Origin: Flavobacteriales bacterium
Lineage (GTDB): Bacteria; Bacteroidota; Bacteroidia; CAIKAF01
Length of the DNA: 48,468 nucleotides
NCBI GenBank assembly: GCA_025055575.1
Contig: JANWWP010000013.1
Span: 1-48,468 of the forward strand
Direction of reading: 5' to 3'
This document shows, piece by piece, positions 47,366-48,468 of this stretch. How positions within the stretch are numbered: the first letter of the stretch is position 1; the number at the start of each line of letters is the position of its first letter. The translations under genes and the position numbers were made by a program. The notes beneath the pieces are model-generated. The model was not told the DNA's origin and made no database searches. It saw only the letters and a program-made list of their open reading frames with translations.

Positions 47366-48082
47366 TTATTCATCCAAGGCTGCCAAAAGACTGATGGCAG
47401 CCAGAGCCGCGGTTTCAGATCTCAGCCGCCATGGACCTAATGAAAGAGGATGGGCTCCCCAGTCCAGGGCGGATTGGGTCTCTTCCGGTGTGAAATCGCC
47501 CTCAGGTCCGATAAAAAGGTGCCGGAACTGTGATTTTTTGTGGTTTCTTAAAATTTTTTCCATTGTAAAGGAACCCGCTTCACAGTGGGCCCAAAGAATA
47601 AGGCCATTTGGGCGCGCAAGCTCAGCGAGGGGAACAGGTTCGGCTACGTGCATCCGATAAGGGCGTCCGGATTGTTTTAAGGCGGCCAGCGCAATCCGCT
47701 GAAGGCGGTCTATCCGCAGATGTTTTTTAACGGTGCGCCGGCAAATGAGCCATTGAATGCTGATTGCGCCCAACTCAGCCGCTTTTTCAGTGAGCCATTC
47801 CATGCGGGAAGTATCCTGAAGAATGGAAACATACAGATGGACTGCCTGAAGGGGGGAGGGATGAAATTTTTCTGTTCCAGGAAGAATTTCCACCACTACA
47901 TGGCGTTCATCCTGGACCTCAGCAATACGCCCCAAAGCAGTATGGCCATTTCCTGTGGTGAGTCCGATCCGATCGCCTTTTTTCAAGCGACACACCCGAA
48001 CGCAATGGAACGATTCTTCGGGATGAAGAACCGCATGAGAGGCATCTACCCCATCCGGGTGATAAAAAAACTGAAGGCCCAT
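47366..48082 (-). CDS. rsmE: 16S rRNA (uracil-1498-N3)-methyltransferase
   Basis: 238 residues, the usual RsmE length. N-terminal PUA-like part (HPEESFHCVRVCRLKKGD) and a C-terminal SPOUT knot with FIGPEGDFTPEE and LSLGPWRLRSETAALAAISL. KAAELGAISIQWLICRRTV is the third family block. It methylates U1498 of 16S rRNA using S-adenosylmethionine. Its ATG overlaps the stop of the upstream helical-repeat gene by one base (TGATG), so translation is coupled. Confidence 0.95.
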   Translation of the reverse strand: MGLQFFYHPDGVDASHAVLHPEESFHCVRVCRLKKGDRIGLTTGNGHTALGRIAEVQDERHVVVEILPGTEKFHPSPLQAVHLYVSILQDTSRMEWLTEKAAELGAISIQWLICRRTVKKHLRIDRLQRIALAALKQSGRPYRMHVAEPVPLAELARPNGLILWAHCEAGSFTMEKILRNHKKSQFRHLFIGPEGDFTPEETQSALDWGAHPLSLGPWRLRSETAALAAISLLAALDE

Positions 48083-48468
48083 CAGTCTCGTAATACCAAG
48101 CGATACTTTTTGTAATATTCGTTGTATTCGGCCTCGGTAAGGTTGTGGTTGCCGGTTCCGTTGCCAAAATTGATATATCCGTAATATTTTGAGGTGCCGG
48201 TGGTGTATTTCCGCATAACGATGTAGGAAGTGGAAGCGGTTTTCTCACTCTCTTTAATTTTTCGAATACGCTCTGCTTCGGCGGCCTCCTCCTCGGCTTT
48301 ACGCTTGGCCTCGGCCTCGGCGGCCAGGCGGGCTTCCTCTTCGGCCTTGCGGCGGGCGTCTTCCTCGGCCTTGCGTTTGGCTTCGGCGTCCGCGGCCAGT
48401 CGTGCTTCCTCTTCGGCGTTGCGGCGGGCCTCTTCCTCGGCCTTGCGCTTGGCTTCGGAAACGGAGGC
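48082..48468 (-). CDS. Charged helical-repeat protein, C-terminal part (5' end outside window)
   Basis: The minus-strand frame is open from base 48468 to a TGA at 48082-48084: 128 codons, the start lying beyond the right edge. The N-terminal visible part is a 24-residue repeat (EAKRKAEEEARRNAEEEARL and close copies), expected to form a long charged alpha-helix or coiled coil as in TolA-type linkers. The last 48 residues are a Tyr/Asn-rich tail (SKYYGYINFGNGTGNHNL, YNEYYKKYRLVLRD) of no recognised family. Coupled to rsmE by TGATG. A cell-envelope linker is one possibility; function unknown. Confidence 0.8.
   Translation of the reverse strand, partial: ASVSEAKRKAEEEARRNAEEEARLAADAEAKRKAEEDARRKAEEEARLAAEAEAKRKAEEEAAEAERIRKIKESEKTASTSYIVMRKYTTGTSKYYGYINFGNGTGNHNLTEAEYNEYYKKYRLVLRD
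48274..48456 (-). repeat. 72-bp tandem repeat encoding 24-residue helical units
   Basis: Two full copies and a partial third, each beginning Glu-Ala-Lys-Arg-Lys-Ala-Glu-Glu. The DNA copies are highly similar, so the copy number may vary between strains, and more copies probably lie past the window edge. Confidence 0.85.

Overview
The window looks like chromosomal DNA of a member of the Bacteroidota (CFB group). The reasons are: type IX secretion system (T9SS) sorting domains of both type A and type B, a PorP/SprF-family protein next to a PorE-like TPR/propeller/OmpA protein, a DUF5723-like/OmpA protein, an Omp28-like protein, several exact matches to the Bacteroidota -7 promoter element TAnnTTTG, and weak or absent Shine-Dalgarno sequences. 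The genus cannot be named from the sequence. No prophage integrase, insertion sequence, rRNA or CRISPR array was seen. One tRNA gene (Val, anticodon GAC) is present.

Layout. 1-12.7 kb is a surface/secretion locus. It holds a giant repeat adhesin, cut by the left edge (Gly/Cys-rich N-terminal part, about 28 disulfide-type repeats, a PKD domain, a type A sorting domain). A small type B T9SS protein, a PorE-like protein and a PorP/SprF protein follow, the last three with overlapping stop and start codons. 12.8-13.9 kb holds a D-glucuronyl C5-epimerase-like membrane protein. A 344-bp AT-rich gap contains a possible gene remnant and a terminator. 14.2-16.2 kb (minus strand) is a T9SS type A protein with a thioredoxin-like CxxC segment. 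16.3-19.0 kb is a coupled operon: small unknown protein, hotdog thioesterase, MsbA-type ABC exporter. 19.0-26.9 kb is mostly envelope biogenesis: a large polytopic protein with a small membrane partner, a DUF5723/TSP3/OmpA protein, RNase HII, a glycosyltransferase and, divergently, an O-antigen-ligase-like protein. 26.9-30.7 kb (minus) carries purH, a cystathionine beta-synthase-like gene, a GNAT acetyltransferase and HU. tRNA-Val follows.

31.1-35.2 kb (minus) is a three-gene, ATGA-coupled operon behind a strong consensus promoter. It encodes a tail-fibre-like protein ending in a Gly/Cys-rich domain, a FISUMP-type protein and an exported protein of unknown family. 35.3-37.1 kb (minus) holds a D-2-hydroxyacid dehydrogenase and trmD. 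37.3-39.9 kb is a PerR-like Fur regulator with katG, with a palindromic candidate operator at the promoter. 40.0-42.2 kb is ppk1, whose 3' end overlaps a convergent HMA-MauE membrane protein. 43.0-48.5 kb holds a NIDO/PKD T9SS type B protein, a TlpA-like thioredoxin protein, rsmE and the 3' end of a gene encoding a charged helical repeat protein.

How it fits together. Much of the accessory content concerns the cell surface: T9SS cargo, parts resembling outer-membrane T9SS components, polysaccharide enzymes and OmpA-type peptidoglycan anchors. The cargo is rich in paired cysteines, and several redox-type proteins (CGYC, CGHC, HMA-MauE) are encoded nearby. The strongest candidates for something undescribed are the Gly/Cys-rich module shared by the giant adhesin and the tail-fibre-like protein, and the coupled 31.1-35.2 kb operon.
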